This document shows, in pieces, positions 36,816 through 44,740 of a stretch of 64,000 bases of DNA. Numbering within the stretch: position 1 is the stretch's first letter; every line of letters begins with the position of its first letter. Position numbers and translations under genes: made by a program. Source of the DNA: Paremcibacter congregatus (GTDB lineage Bacteria > Pseudomonadota > Alphaproteobacteria > Sphingomonadales > Emcibacteraceae); assembly GCF_006385135.1 (NCBI RefSeq), contig NZ_CP041025.1, positions 961,501 through 1,025,500 on the forward strand, written 5' to 3'. The notes under the pieces are model-generated. The model saw only the letters and a program-made list of their open reading frames with translations, did not search any database and was not told the DNA's origin.

Positions 36816-39071
36816 ATGTCACTTTTGCATACTGTTTTACCATTTATTGTGGGGAGTTGCCTTCTGGGTTCCCCGGCCGCGCTGGCGGCGGAAAAGTCTT
36901 CATCCATGAAATCATCACAAAAACTTACCATTGAACGGATCACATCAAGTCCGGCGCTGGAGGGCAGTTCGCCCCGGTCGGTGAAATTTTCCCCGGACGG
37001 CTCGCGGGTGACATTCCTGCGCCCGAGCGCCGCTGACTATAAGGTGCTGGATCTGTGGGAATATAACCTGAAAGATCAAGAAGCCCGACTTCTGGTGGAA
37101 AGCACCTCGATCACCGGCGGAGAGGAAGAATTATCCCAGGTCGAACGCGCCCGCCGTGAACGGATGCGGATTTCCAATTCAGGGATTGTTTCTTACAGCT
37201 GGTCCGAAGACGGCGCGAAGCTGCTCTTCCCTTTGGGCGGTGATCTCTATCAGTATGAACTGGAGGGCGGCGCCGTGAACCGCCTGACTAACTCGGCTGA
37301 ATATGAAACCGACAGTCGCTTTTCACCACAAGGCAGCTATGTCTCCTACATTCTTGATCACAATATCCATGTGGTTGATGTCAAGGCGGGCAAAGACCGG
37401 GTGATGACGACCTCGCCGACGCCGACCATCAAAAATGGCAGCGCCGAATTTATCGCGATGGAGGAAATGGACCGGGATACGGGCTACTGGTGGTCAGAAG
37501 ATGAGAAGTCTATCGCCTTTATCCAGTTCGATGAAGCGCCGGTGGAAATCGGTCAGCGCTATGAGATTGACCGGACGAGCTTTAAAGTGCTGGAGGAGCG
37601 TTATCCCCGTGCCGGCACCAACAATGTCACTGTGAAGCTCGGCATCATGACGGTTGCGACCGGTGATGTAACATGGGTGGATCTGGGCGATGACCAGGAT
37701 ATTTACCTTGCCCGGGTCAACTGGGTGCCGGATAATTCCGGGGTGTTTTTTCAGCGTCTCAACCGGGATCAAACAACGCTCGATGTGATCTTTGCCGATG
37801 CCGCGACCGGAAAAACCCGCCCCGTGTTGACGGAAAAAGCCAAATACTGGATCAACCTGCATGACAATCTGGATTTTATCAAGGACGGCAAGGAGTTTCT
37901 CTGGACGTCCGAGCGCAGTGGCTTCAGTCACCTTTATCACTATAAAACCGACGGTACATTAATCGGGCAACTGACCGATGGCGACTGGGTGGTGACCGGC
38001 TTGAAGCAGGTCGATGAGACGGCGGGAATGGTGTATTTCGACGGCCATGCGGACACGCCGCTGGAACGTCATCTTTATCGCACCAGCCTGACGACGGCCC
38101 ATAAGGTGACGGAGCCTCAACGAATTACGGCGTCTGGCGGATCGCATGGCGTGAAATTCCCGGACGAAGGGACGGATTATATCGATTATTATTCAGATCC
38201 CTCTACCCCAAGCCAGGTATCTATCCGTAACCAGAACGGCGAACTTCTGACCTGGGTGGATGAGAATAAATTGGATGAAAATCACCCGTATTTTCCTTAC
38301 CTGAAGGACCACATCACGCCGGAATTCGGCAAATTCACCGGGCCGAGTGGGGATGATCTCTATTACCGCATGTATAAACCCGCCAATATGGAGAAGGGTA
38401 AGAAGTATCCGGTGATCTTCTCGCTTTATGGCGGGCCTCATGCGCAGTTGGTGCGGCGCAGTTGGGACAAGAGCCTCCATCAGATCCTGGCCCAGAGCGG
38501 CTATATTGTTTTTACACTGGACAACCGCGGCAGCAATTACCGTGGCGTCGAGTTTGAAGGCGCGCTCTATCATGAAATGGGCAAGGTGGAAGTGGAAGAC
38601 CAGGTCGCCGGGGCCGCGTTTCTGAAGAAATTTGACTTTGTTGATGGGGACCGGATCGGGGTGCATGGTCACAGCTATGGCGGTTATATGACCCTGATGA
38701 CCATGTTTAAGGCGCCTGAGGTGTTCAAAGTGGGGGTTTCTGGCGCGCCGGTGACCGAATGGCGGTTGTATGACACCAATTACACGGAACGCTACCTTGG
38801 CCACCCGGATAAAAATAAGGACGGCTATGACAAAAGTAGTGTGTTTCCTTATGCGCAAAACCTGAAGGGTAAATTGTTGCTGGTGCACGGCATGGCGGAT
38901 GACAATGTGTTGTTCAACAACAGTACCATGCTACTGGATGAGCTGCAGAAGAACGCCATTCAGTTTGATTTCATGGCTTATCCTGGGCAGACTCACCGTC
39001 TGGGCAGCGATAATATGCGCCAGAGGCATCTCATGCACCTGATCAAGCGCTATTTTGATGATCATTTGTAA
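36816..39071 (+). CDS. Exported prolyl oligopeptidase-family peptidase (S9, DPP-IV-like)
   Basis: 751 residues with a signal peptide (cut near AALAAEK). An N-terminal DPP-IV-type beta-propeller covers residues about 50-480 (WSEDGAKLLFPLGGDLYQYE; EFIAMEEMDRDTGYWWSEDE). The alpha/beta-hydrolase domain follows, with the nucleophile Ser in HGHSYGGYMTLM, Asp in VHGMADDNVLFNNS and His in YPGQTHRLG. The Glu pair in FIAMEEMDRDTGYWW, which in DPP-IV anchors the substrate N-terminus, is present, so dipeptide release from peptide N-termini in the periplasm is likely. It is a single gene, with a terminator-like hairpin about 190 nt downstream. Confidence 0.92.
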   Translation: MSLLHTVLPFIVGSCLLGSPAALAAEKSSSMKSSQKLTIERITSSPALEGSSPRSVKFSPDGSRVTFLRPSAADYKVLDLWEYNLKDQEARLLVESTSITGGEEELSQVERARRERMRISNSGIVSYSWSEDGAKLLFPLGGDLYQYELEGGAVNRLTNSAEYETDSRFSPQGSYVSYILDHNIHVVDVKAGKDRVMTTSPTPTIKNGSAEFIAMEEMDRDTGYWWSEDEKSIAFIQFDEAPVEIGQRYEIDRTSFKVLEERYPRAGTNNVTVKLGIMTVATGDVTWVDLGDDQDIYLARVNWVPDNSGVFFQRLNRDQTTLDVIFADAATGKTRPVLTEKAKYWINLHDNLDFIKDGKEFLWTSERSGFSHLYHYKTDGTLIGQLTDGDWVVTGLKQVDETAGMVYFDGHADTPLERHLYRTSLTTAHKVTEPQRITASGGSHGVKFPDEGTDYIDYYSDPSTPSQVSIRNQNGELLTWVDENKLDENHPYFPYLKDHITPEFGKFTGPSGDDLYYRMYKPANMEKGKKYPVIFSLYGGPHAQLVRRSWDKSLHQILAQSGYIVFTLDNRGSNYRGVEFEGALYHEMGKVEVEDQVAGAAFLKKFDFVDGDRIGVHGHSYGGYMTLMTMFKAPEVFKVGVSGAPVTEWRLYDTNYTERYLGHPDKNKDGYDKSSVFPYAQNLKGKLLLVHGMADDNVLFNNSTMLLDELQKNAIQFDFMAYPGQTHRLGSDNMRQRHLMHLIKRYFDDHL

Positions 39072-39384
39072 GGGATTGACAGCCCTGAGCCAGTCGCGCT
39101 AAAATTCTTTAGGTGGAAAAGGATAAGCTGCATCCGAAAGGGCGGTTAGGGCGACTGATGGAGCGCCAACAGCTTGCATGTGGAATTCCTGTGGCCTGAA
39201 TTCGGTCGCGGTGGCTTTTTTGTGATCTGTTTTTTCCGATGATAAACGCTTTTGGCGACCTCCCTGACAGAAGGGAGGTTGCCTGGCCTTTTATCGAACT
39301 TTTAGACTTTGTTAATGTTTTCAATATAAGATTTGCCTAATTATTGAATGGAGAAAAGCAGGCAGAAGGGCCATGGGAAATTAA
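39072..39384. other. Intergenic region, peptidase gene to PilZ gene 2
   Basis: 313 nt. It holds the hairpin at 39255-39282 and an AT-rich stretch just upstream of the PilZ gene. No gene or RNA that I can support is seen. Confidence 0.45.
39255..39292 (+). terminator. Terminator-like hairpin downstream of the S9 peptidase
   Basis: GCGACCTCCCT (39255-39265) pairs with AGGGAGGTTGC (39272-39282), one G-U pair, loop GACAGA. A short T-run (39289-39292) follows after 6 nt. The position is far from the peptidase stop, so it may instead end a longer 3' untranslated RNA. Confidence 0.5.
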
Positions 39385-39702
39385 ATGGTTAGTGAAGGCG
39401 TGAGAACAGTTTTGAGTTCAATGCGAAAGCACAACAGGCGGACAATGGTGCAGCCTGCGGTTCTGGGTATCGGCAGCTTTGATTTTGAATGTACGGCCTA
39501 TGATGTGTCATTGGGCGGCATCCGGATCAAGGCAGACTTGCCGGTTGAACGTAACGCCAGTGTCTATGTCCAGATGCGGCACAGGCTAAGACAAAACGCC
39601 AAGGTCGTCTGGGCAGCGGATGGTTTTATGGGATTGCGGTTTATCGATCCACCTGAAAAGGTCAAAATGGGCCTGGGTAGTCTTTCTAATGGATTGAATT
39701 AA
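39385..39702 (+). CDS. Single-domain PilZ protein (2 of 4)
   Basis: 105-residue PilZ protein. Motifs RKHNR (RxxxR) and DVSLGG (DxSxxG) are intact, and the strand pair AKVVWAADGFMGLRFIDP matches its paralogues. It is followed by a terminator (39729-39754), so it appears to be its own transcription unit. The ATG 39385 is the first in a frame that covers the domain completely. Confidence 0.85.
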   Translation: MVSEGVRTVLSSMRKHNRRTMVQPAVLGIGSFDFECTAYDVSLGGIRIKADLPVERNASVYVQMRHRLRQNAKVVWAADGFMGLRFIDPPEKVKMGLGSLSNGLN

Positions 39703-39728
39703 TCTTTATCGTGAAGTGTATTGGTGTT

Positions 39729-39754
39729 AAGGTGACTTTTTGTCGCCTTTTTTT
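39729..39754 (+). terminator. Rho-independent terminator after PilZ gene 2
   Basis: AAGGTGAC (39729-39736) pairs with GTCGCCTT (39742-39749), one G-U pair, loop of five T, followed by TTTTTT to 39754. Confidence 0.8.
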
Positions 39755-39833
39755 GTCAGAATTGCAATTATACCGTATTGTGCGCTATGGTTTGCGGGAA
39801 AGCCAATTTGGGGTGTGAAGGACGAGCCGTACG

Positions 39834-40169
39834 ATGACTGAACGGACTGCCAATGTTGAAGTGTCGGAGAACAGACAATTTGTCCGGCGTCATGTGTTGT
39901 TGAAAGCACTTCTTGATACCGGGAAATATGAGTTTGACTGTATGGCGTATGACCTGTCGGTCAAGGGAGCTCGTCTTAAGCTGGATCTGCCATTGAAGAC
40001 CAGATGCGAGGTTCGTGTTCTGGTCAAGCAAAGTTCAATGATCCCTGCCGAGGTGGCCTGGGCGAAGGATGGATTCATTGGCGTTGAATTCACCATGCCG
40101 GTGAAGGAAGTTAAACAATTATTGGATGATCTTGGCGTAAAGCTGCCTCACACAGGAGACATTGTGTAA
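39834..40169 (+). CDS. Single-domain PilZ protein (3 of 4)
   Basis: 111-residue PilZ protein. RQFVR gives the RxxxR motif and DLSVKG the DxSxxG motif. The end of the domain reads AEVAWAKDGFIGVEFTMPVK. It is most similar to the gene at 40315, sharing the C-terminal pattern LLDDLGVKLP versus CLGELGARLP, so the two probably arose by local duplication. Confidence 0.85.
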   Translation: MTERTANVEVSENRQFVRRHVLLKALLDTGKYEFDCMAYDLSVKGARLKLDLPLKTRCEVRVLVKQSSMIPAEVAWAKDGFIGVEFTMPVKEVKQLLDDLGVKLPHTGDIV

Positions 40170-40314
40170 GGTCGTTTCCCCCTTTTATTTTTTGAACAGC
40201 AGCGCTGTGATGGCGCCAAACGGTTCGTTATGATTTATATTTGACTCTTTTTAGTGTATATGCAACTAATTTCTAAAGTGTATGTAAGTGTATGTTTTTT
40301 TAGTATGATTTGAA

Positions 40315-40647
40315 ATGGAAGCAATGAGTAAAAAAAGTATAACCACTCTTGACCGGAATGCGAGAAAATCCATCCGGCAATCTGTGTTACTGGGAGCCGT
40401 TATTGAAGCGGGAGATTATGAGTTTAACTGTAAAGCATATAATCTTTCCTTGGGAGGTGTCCGTCTGAAGTTAAATTTACCCCTGGCATTAAACAGTATG
40501 GTAAAGACTTCGGTCAAAGGCAGTGACTTTTTACAGGCGCAGGTTGTCTGGGTCGATAAGGGATTTATTGGTTTGTCGTTTGCGCATTCGCCTGAAGAAG
40601 TAGCGAAATGTCTCGGTGAGCTTGGGGCCAGACTCCCGAAAAGCTGA
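40315..40647 (+). CDS. Single-domain PilZ protein (4 of 4)
   Basis: 110-residue PilZ protein: RKSIR (RxxxR), NLSLGG (N replacing D in D/NxSxxG) and AQVVWVDKGFIGLSFAHSPE. The ATG at 40324 is an alternative start. It is the last gene before the dcw cluster and is separated from mraZ by a strong compound terminator, so any link to mraZ is by position rather than co-transcription. Confidence 0.85.
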   Translation: MEAMSKKSITTLDRNARKSIRQSVLLGAVIEAGDYEFNCKAYNLSLGGVRLKLNLPLALNSMVKTSVKGSDFLQAQVVWVDKGFIGLSFAHSPEEVAKCLGELGARLPKS

Positions 40648-40756
40648 ATATCAAGAGCCTGAAATAAAGAGAAAATGACCGCCCTGTTATACCGGGGCAT
40701 GACGTGCTGATCCGGGCTGCGGTCGGGACGGCGCGCTCTTGTCTGTTTTTCTTTTT

Positions 40757-40809
40757 GGCGTATCTCACCCCGAGTCTTTTTCGGGGAAGAAGATGCGCCG
40801 TTATTTTTT
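40757..40809 (+). terminator. Compound terminator between PilZ gene 4 and mraZ
   Basis: The outer stem is GGCGTATCT (40757-40765) with AGATGCGCC (40791-40799), one G-U pair. The inner stem is CCCCGA (40768-40773) with TCGGGG (40781-40786). TTATTTTTT (40801-40809) follows directly. Two stacked stems plus a T-run make an efficient intrinsic terminator likely. Confidence 0.65.
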
Positions 40810-40956
40810 CTGCAAAATCCATAATCCCCCAATTTTTTCTGTGTTTGGCGTGCCGCAAAATATTTCTTTAGATATTGGGCAGGGCGCTCTGCTGCCTGAT
40901 CTGTGGTCTCTTTCGATCTATCCATTTGTAAAGTAAGAACTAATTGGCAGAAACCC

Positions 40957-40983
40957 GGGGCGTTAAGATATTGTTAACGCCCC
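40957..40983. promoter_or_regulatory. CtrA-type box within a perfect inverted repeat, mraZ upstream region
   Basis: TTAA (40963-40966), GATATTG (7 nt), TTAA (40974-40977) then C: an exact TTAA-N7-TTAAC, the CtrA full-site consensus. The half-sites are part of a perfect 10-nt inverted repeat, GGGGCGTTAA / TTAACGCCCC. It lies 133-148 nt before the mraZ ATG. CtrA control is inferred from the motif. Confidence 0.6.
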
Positions 40984-40990
40984 CTGTGTA

Positions 40991-41035
40991 CCATCTAATT
41001 CCATTGACGACCCATACAATACCATGTTATTCCAT
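40991..41035. promoter_or_regulatory. Five phased CCAT repeats: candidate MraZ operator and dcw promoter
   Basis: CCAT begins at 40991, 41001, 41012, 41022 and 41032, spaced 10, 11, 10 and 10 nt; on the minus strand this reads ATGG. MraZ is known to bind several short TGG-containing repeats at 10-nt spacing just upstream of its own gene, so this is a good autoregulatory operator candidate. TTGACG (41004-41009) with TTATTC 17 nt later (41027-41032) could be a promoter that bound MraZ would cover. The -10 element is weak. Confidence 0.6.
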
Positions 41036-41110
41036 AAGGGTAGCATCTGAGGGCCTGACAAGCGTAGGCTGTTATGTGAGGGTAATGAATATTTTAATCC
41101 GGGGCTGGGC

Positions 41111-41527
41111 ATGCCATTATTTACGTCGACATACACCAACAGGGTGGATAAGAAAGGCAGGGTTTCCGTGCCCGCGTCTTTCCGTGCGACGTTGCCAGAG
41201 GGCGATCAGACCATCACTGTCCTGCGGTCCCTGAACGGGGCGGCGATCGAAGGCTTCGATGCGGGGTACCTTCAGGATATCAGTGAAAAGGTCGATAACT
41301 TCGATCTTCTGACCTCTGCTCTGCCAAAACAAAATCCGGCGATGAAAATTTTGCGTAAAAGTGCGCCGCTGAATATTGATTCAGATGGTCGCGTGGTGTT
41401 GCCTCAGGATTACATGGCCCATGCAGGTATTACAGACCGGGCTGTCTTTGTTGGTCTTGGCCGGACGTTTCAGATCTGGAGCCCGGAAGAACATGATCGC
41501 GCCATGGGCGAAGAGGAGGAGGATTGA
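41111..41527 (+). CDS. mraZ: Transcriptional regulator MraZ
   Basis: 138-residue DNA-binding protein of the AbrB-like fold that represses the dcw cluster in known cases. It has two SpoVT-AbrB-like halves, each with the DxxGR motif: VDKKGRVSVPASFRATL near residue 13 and SDGRVVLPQDYM near 93. Size and the first position in the cluster are typical. The candidate operator lies 75-120 nt upstream. The stop is 2 nt before the rsmH ATG. Confidence 0.95.
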   Translation: MPLFTSTYTNRVDKKGRVSVPASFRATLPEGDQTITVLRSLNGAAIEGFDAGYLQDISEKVDNFDLLTSALPKQNPAMKILRKSAPLNIDSDGRVVLPQDYMAHAGITDRAVFVGLGRTFQIWSPEEHDRAMGEEEED

Positions 41528-41529
41528 TT

Positions 41530-42525
41530 ATGACTGATGTGTCTTTCGATCCCCGTCATTATCCTGTTATGCGCAATGAAGTGCTGGATATGGCGGCTCC
41601 TCAGGCCGGAGAAGTTTTTGTTGATGGCACTTTCGGGGCCGGCGGATATAGCCGGGCGTTGCTGGAGACTGCCGACTGTATCGTTTATGCGATTGACCGC
41701 GATCCTAATGTTCAGGCGACAGCGGATAAGCTTGCGGCCGAATTTCCGGGCCGTTTTCATTTGCTGGCGGGATGCTTTTCCCAGATGGATCAGCTTCTTG
41801 ATACGGCGAATGTTGCGGCTGTGGATGGTGTGCTTCTGGACATCGGGGTGTCGTCCATGCAGTTTGACGATGCCGAGCGCGGGTTTTCCTTTCAGAATGA
41901 CGGCCCGTTAAGCATGCGCATGAGCGATGAAGGGCTCAGTGCTGAAGATGTCGTCAATGACACGGAAGAAACCGAGTTGGCCAACATCATTTATCAGTAT
42001 GGGGAGGAGCGTAAGTCCCGTCGGATCGCCAAGGCCATTTGTGAAGCCCGGGCACAGGGGCGCATCAACCGCACCACGCATCTGGCCAATATCATTGAAA
42101 AGGCTGTGGGCTACCAGCGTTATATCAAAGGCAAGAAACAAATTCACCCGGCAACCCGGACCTTTCAGGCCTTGCGGATTTACGTCAATGACGAGTTGGG
42201 GGAACTGGAAAAAGGTCTTCTGGCGGCAGAAAAGATACTGGCGCCAGGGGGGCGTTTGTGCGTGGTGTCGTTCCATTCCCTGGAAGACCGTATTGTGAAG
42301 AAGTTTTTTAAAGCCCGCAGTGGTGCGCCGGCCCGGGGATCTCGTCATCTGCCGGAAGCGATGATCGAACGTGAATTGGCGACTGCCGGGAGTTTCGAGA
42401 TGATAGCGCGGGGGGCTGTTAAACCGGGAAAAACTGAACTGGATCAGAATCCAAGATCGCGTTCTGCAAAATTGCGCGGGGCGCGTCGTACGGCGACGGC
42501 GCCTTGGTCAGGAGAAGGAAAATGA
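41530..42525 (+). CDS. rsmH: 16S rRNA (cytosine(1402)-N(4))-methyltransferase
   Basis: 331-residue SAM-dependent enzyme (formerly MraW) that methylates C1402 in the ribosomal P site. The SAM motif is FVDGTFGAGGYSRALL near residue 32, followed by VYAIDRDPNVQ. Then come DGVLLDIGVSSMQFDDAERG and GFSFQNDGPLSMRMS, RTFQALRIYVNDELGELEKG and CVVSFHSLEDRIVKKFF. ATG 41530 is preferred over the TTG at 41524 because GGAGG is well spaced only for the ATG. It overlaps ftsL by ATGA. Confidence 0.95.
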   Translation: MTDVSFDPRHYPVMRNEVLDMAAPQAGEVFVDGTFGAGGYSRALLETADCIVYAIDRDPNVQATADKLAAEFPGRFHLLAGCFSQMDQLLDTANVAAVDGVLLDIGVSSMQFDDAERGFSFQNDGPLSMRMSDEGLSAEDVVNDTEETELANIIYQYGEERKSRRIAKAICEARAQGRINRTTHLANIIEKAVGYQRYIKGKKQIHPATRTFQALRIYVNDELGELEKGLLAAEKILAPGGRLCVVSFHSLEDRIVKKFFKARSGAPARGSRHLPEAMIERELATAGSFEMIARGAVKPGKTELDQNPRSRSAKLRGARRTATAPWSGEGK

Positions 42526-43031
42526 TAAAAGTTGTTGGTGGGTTCTTTGTTTTGATGGTGATGATTGCGGCAGGAACCGTATATAGCTTGAAGGAAACAA
42601 CGGAACGGCTTGAGACGCACAAGGCGCAGTTGGCGACCCGCATTCTGGAGGATCGGGCCGCGATCAAGGTGTTGCATGCAGAAATGGCCTATTTGTCGCA
42701 ACCTGAAAGATTGCAGAAGTTGAGCCAGCGTTTTCTAGCGTTGCGTCCGGCGACCTCTTTTCAAATGGCGGATAATGTGACGTCCTTGTCCTCGCGGGAG
42801 GATGATACTGTCCATCTGGCATCTGCGCCTGTGGATCAGTTCCCGGTGTTGTTGCCTCAGGAAAAACCGGTCTTCAAAGCTGAAAAATATCGGAATGCGG
42901 TGACGTTGGCGGCTTATCCGGCTACGGAGGAGGCCCCGAAGGTTGCGCAGAAAGAACAGGTAAGCAAGAAGACAACGCGGCGCATGGGGTTTTACGAGCG
43001 AATTTCTCTGAAACTGGAGGATGAGAAATGA
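42522..43031 (+). CDS. ftsL: Cell division protein FtsL
   Basis: 169 residues: a short cytoplasmic start, one transmembrane segment (VVGGFFVLMVMIAAGTVYSL), then a periplasmic coiled-coil stretch (KETTERLETHKAQLATRILE) and the L-motif region LSQPERLQKLSQRFLALRP. FtsL forms the FtsQLB complex that activates FtsWI. Sequence conservation in this family is poor, and the call rests on position between rsmH and ftsI plus topology. The ATG 42522 follows AGGAGAAGG and overlaps the rsmH stop. The tail after the coiled coil is longer than in E. coli. Confidence 0.85.
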   Translation: MIKVVGGFFVLMVMIAAGTVYSLKETTERLETHKAQLATRILEDRAAIKVLHAEMAYLSQPERLQKLSQRFLALRPATSFQMADNVTSLSSREDDTVHLASAPVDQFPVLLPQEKPVFKAEKYRNAVTLAAYPATEEAPKVAQKEQVSKKTTRRMGFYERISLKLEDEK

Positions 43032-44740
43032 GGTCAGTTGACCTCCATATCGAAGGGGCGACATCGGGCGCAATAGAAGTGGCGCGCAACCGTCTTGTCG
43101 TGCCAACTTTTTTCTTCGTGCTCGGGTTCAGCATTCTGGTGATCCGCCTGATTTCGATCGGCATGTTTGAACCCATGTCGGACATCAATACCTATACCCG
43201 CGTGGGGACGACGGAGCTTGTCCGTGACAGGGTTGATATTCTGGATCGCAACGGCATTGTGATGGCCACTAACCTGAAGGCGCCGTCTCTGGCTGTGCGG
43301 CCGAGGCTGATTACCGCGCCGGAAGAAACCGCGGACCGGATTTTGCGGGTTTTACCGGACCTGAACCGGGTGCGGTTGCTCAATAAGCTGAAATCTTCAA
43401 ACCATTTTGTCTATATCAAACGTAATCTCACCCCGCAGCAGGTCTGGAAGATCAATGCGCTCGGTTACCCCGGGCTGGTTCTGGAGGAAGCGGAGAAAAG
43501 AGTATATCCGCAAGGCAGTCTGGCGTCTCATGTGTTGGGGTATGTTGATCTGGATAATAAGCCTCAGGCCGGTATTGAAAAATTTGCCAACGATCATCTG
43601 TCAGACCCGGAACGGTCCAATGATCCGTTGCAGCTGTCAATTGATCTCAGGGTTCAGCATATCATGCGGCAGGAACTGGCGTATGCCATGGATAAATTCT
43701 CGGCTCTTGGCGGGGCGGGGATTGTCATGGATGTGAATACTGGCGAGGTCCTGGCGATGACCTCTTTGCCGGATTTTGACGGCAATGGCGCCATCAGTCC
43801 GGGGGCGCCGGAGATGAAAAACCGCAACATTCTCGAACCTTATGAAATGGGTTCTGGTTTTAAGGCTTTTACCGTCGCCATGGCCCTGGACACGGGCAGG
43901 ATCAGTCTGGATGACAAATTCGATGCAACGGAGCCGCTCAGGGTGGCGGGGCGGACCATTAATGATGATCATCCAAAGAAGCGCCCCTTGACGGTACCGG
44001 AAATTTTTACTTTTTCTTCCAATATCGGCGCCTCCCTTATGGTGCGGGAGCTGGGCACAGATATTCAGCGGGATTTCCTGCAGAAAATAGGCATGTTTGA
44101 CAAGGCGGAAATTGAATTGACCGGCCTGTCACGCCCGATCCTGCCCAGTCGCTGGGGCGAGATACAATCAATGACGGTATCCTATGGACATGGTATTGCC
44201 GTAACACCGTTACATCTGGTGACGGGAATTGCTGCAATTGTCAATGGGGGACGCCTTATTCCCGCCACCTTGATCCGTAAGAATGAGTCTCAAGAGTACG
44301 CCGACTATGATCTGAAGGATTTGCCGGGATATCGCAAGTATCCTCAGGTGATTTCCACCGAAACCAGTGTCAAAATGCGTCATCTGATGCGGCTTGCCGT
44401 GGATTATGGCAGTGGCGGTAACGCCCGGGTTGATGGTTATCGCGTCGGGGGCAAGACCGGCACGGCGGAAAAGGTCAAGAACGGCGTTTACAGCCGCAAG
44501 GACAAGATTACCTCATTCACGGGCGTTTTTCCCATGGATGACCCGAAGTATGTCATTTTTGTCATGCTGGACGAACCGAGAGGAATTGAGGAAACATTTT
44601 ATAAAGCGACCGGCGGCTGGGTGGCCGCGCCGGTGGTGGGGCAGGTGATCCGGCGGATCGGACCTCTGCTCGGTGTGTCACCGAAAGCACATGTAGAAAC
44701 GAAGTATCAAAATTTAGTACTGGTGAAAAATAACGAATGA
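43028..44740 (+). CDS. ftsI: Penicillin-binding protein 3 / septal transpeptidase FtsI
   Basis: 570-residue class B PBP cross-linking septal peptidoglycan. One N-terminal membrane anchor covers about residues 22-45 (RLVVPTFFFVLGFSILVIRL). The non-catalytic pedestal domain follows (NTYTRVGT, RVDILDRNGIVMATNLKAP). The transpeptidase carries the SxxK motif SGFK with nucleophile Ser276, SSN (330-332) and KTG (476-478, GGKTGTAEKV). Start and stop overlap ftsL and murE by ATGA, as expected in a tightly coupled division operon. Confidence 0.95.
   Translation: MRSVDLHIEGATSGAIEVARNRLVVPTFFFVLGFSILVIRLISIGMFEPMSDINTYTRVGTTELVRDRVDILDRNGIVMATNLKAPSLAVRPRLITAPEETADRILRVLPDLNRVRLLNKLKSSNHFVYIKRNLTPQQVWKINALGYPGLVLEEAEKRVYPQGSLASHVLGYVDLDNKPQAGIEKFANDHLSDPERSNDPLQLSIDLRVQHIMRQELAYAMDKFSALGGAGIVMDVNTGEVLAMTSLPDFDGNGAISPGAPEMKNRNILEPYEMGSGFKAFTVAMALDTGRISLDDKFDATEPLRVAGRTINDDHPKKRPLTVPEIFTFSSNIGASLMVRELGTDIQRDFLQKIGMFDKAEIELTGLSRPILPSRWGEIQSMTVSYGHGIAVTPLHLVTGIAAIVNGGRLIPATLIRKNESQEYADYDLKDLPGYRKYPQVISTETSVKMRHLMRLAVDYGSGGNARVDGYRVGGKTGTAEKVKNGVYSRKDKITSFTGVFPMDDPKYVIFVMLDEPRGIEETFYKATGGWVAAPVVGQVIRRIGPLLGVSPKAHVETKYQNLVLVKNNE

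Larger units (their letters stand above)
40648..41110. promoter_or_regulatory. dcw leader region upstream of mraZ
   Basis: 463 nt without a gene. In order it holds a compound terminator (40757-40809), an uncharacterised AT-rich stretch, a CtrA-type box inside a perfect hairpin (40957-40983), five phased CCAT repeats (40991-41035) overlapping a possible promoter, and about 75 nt of leader before the mraZ ATG. Confidence 0.6.
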
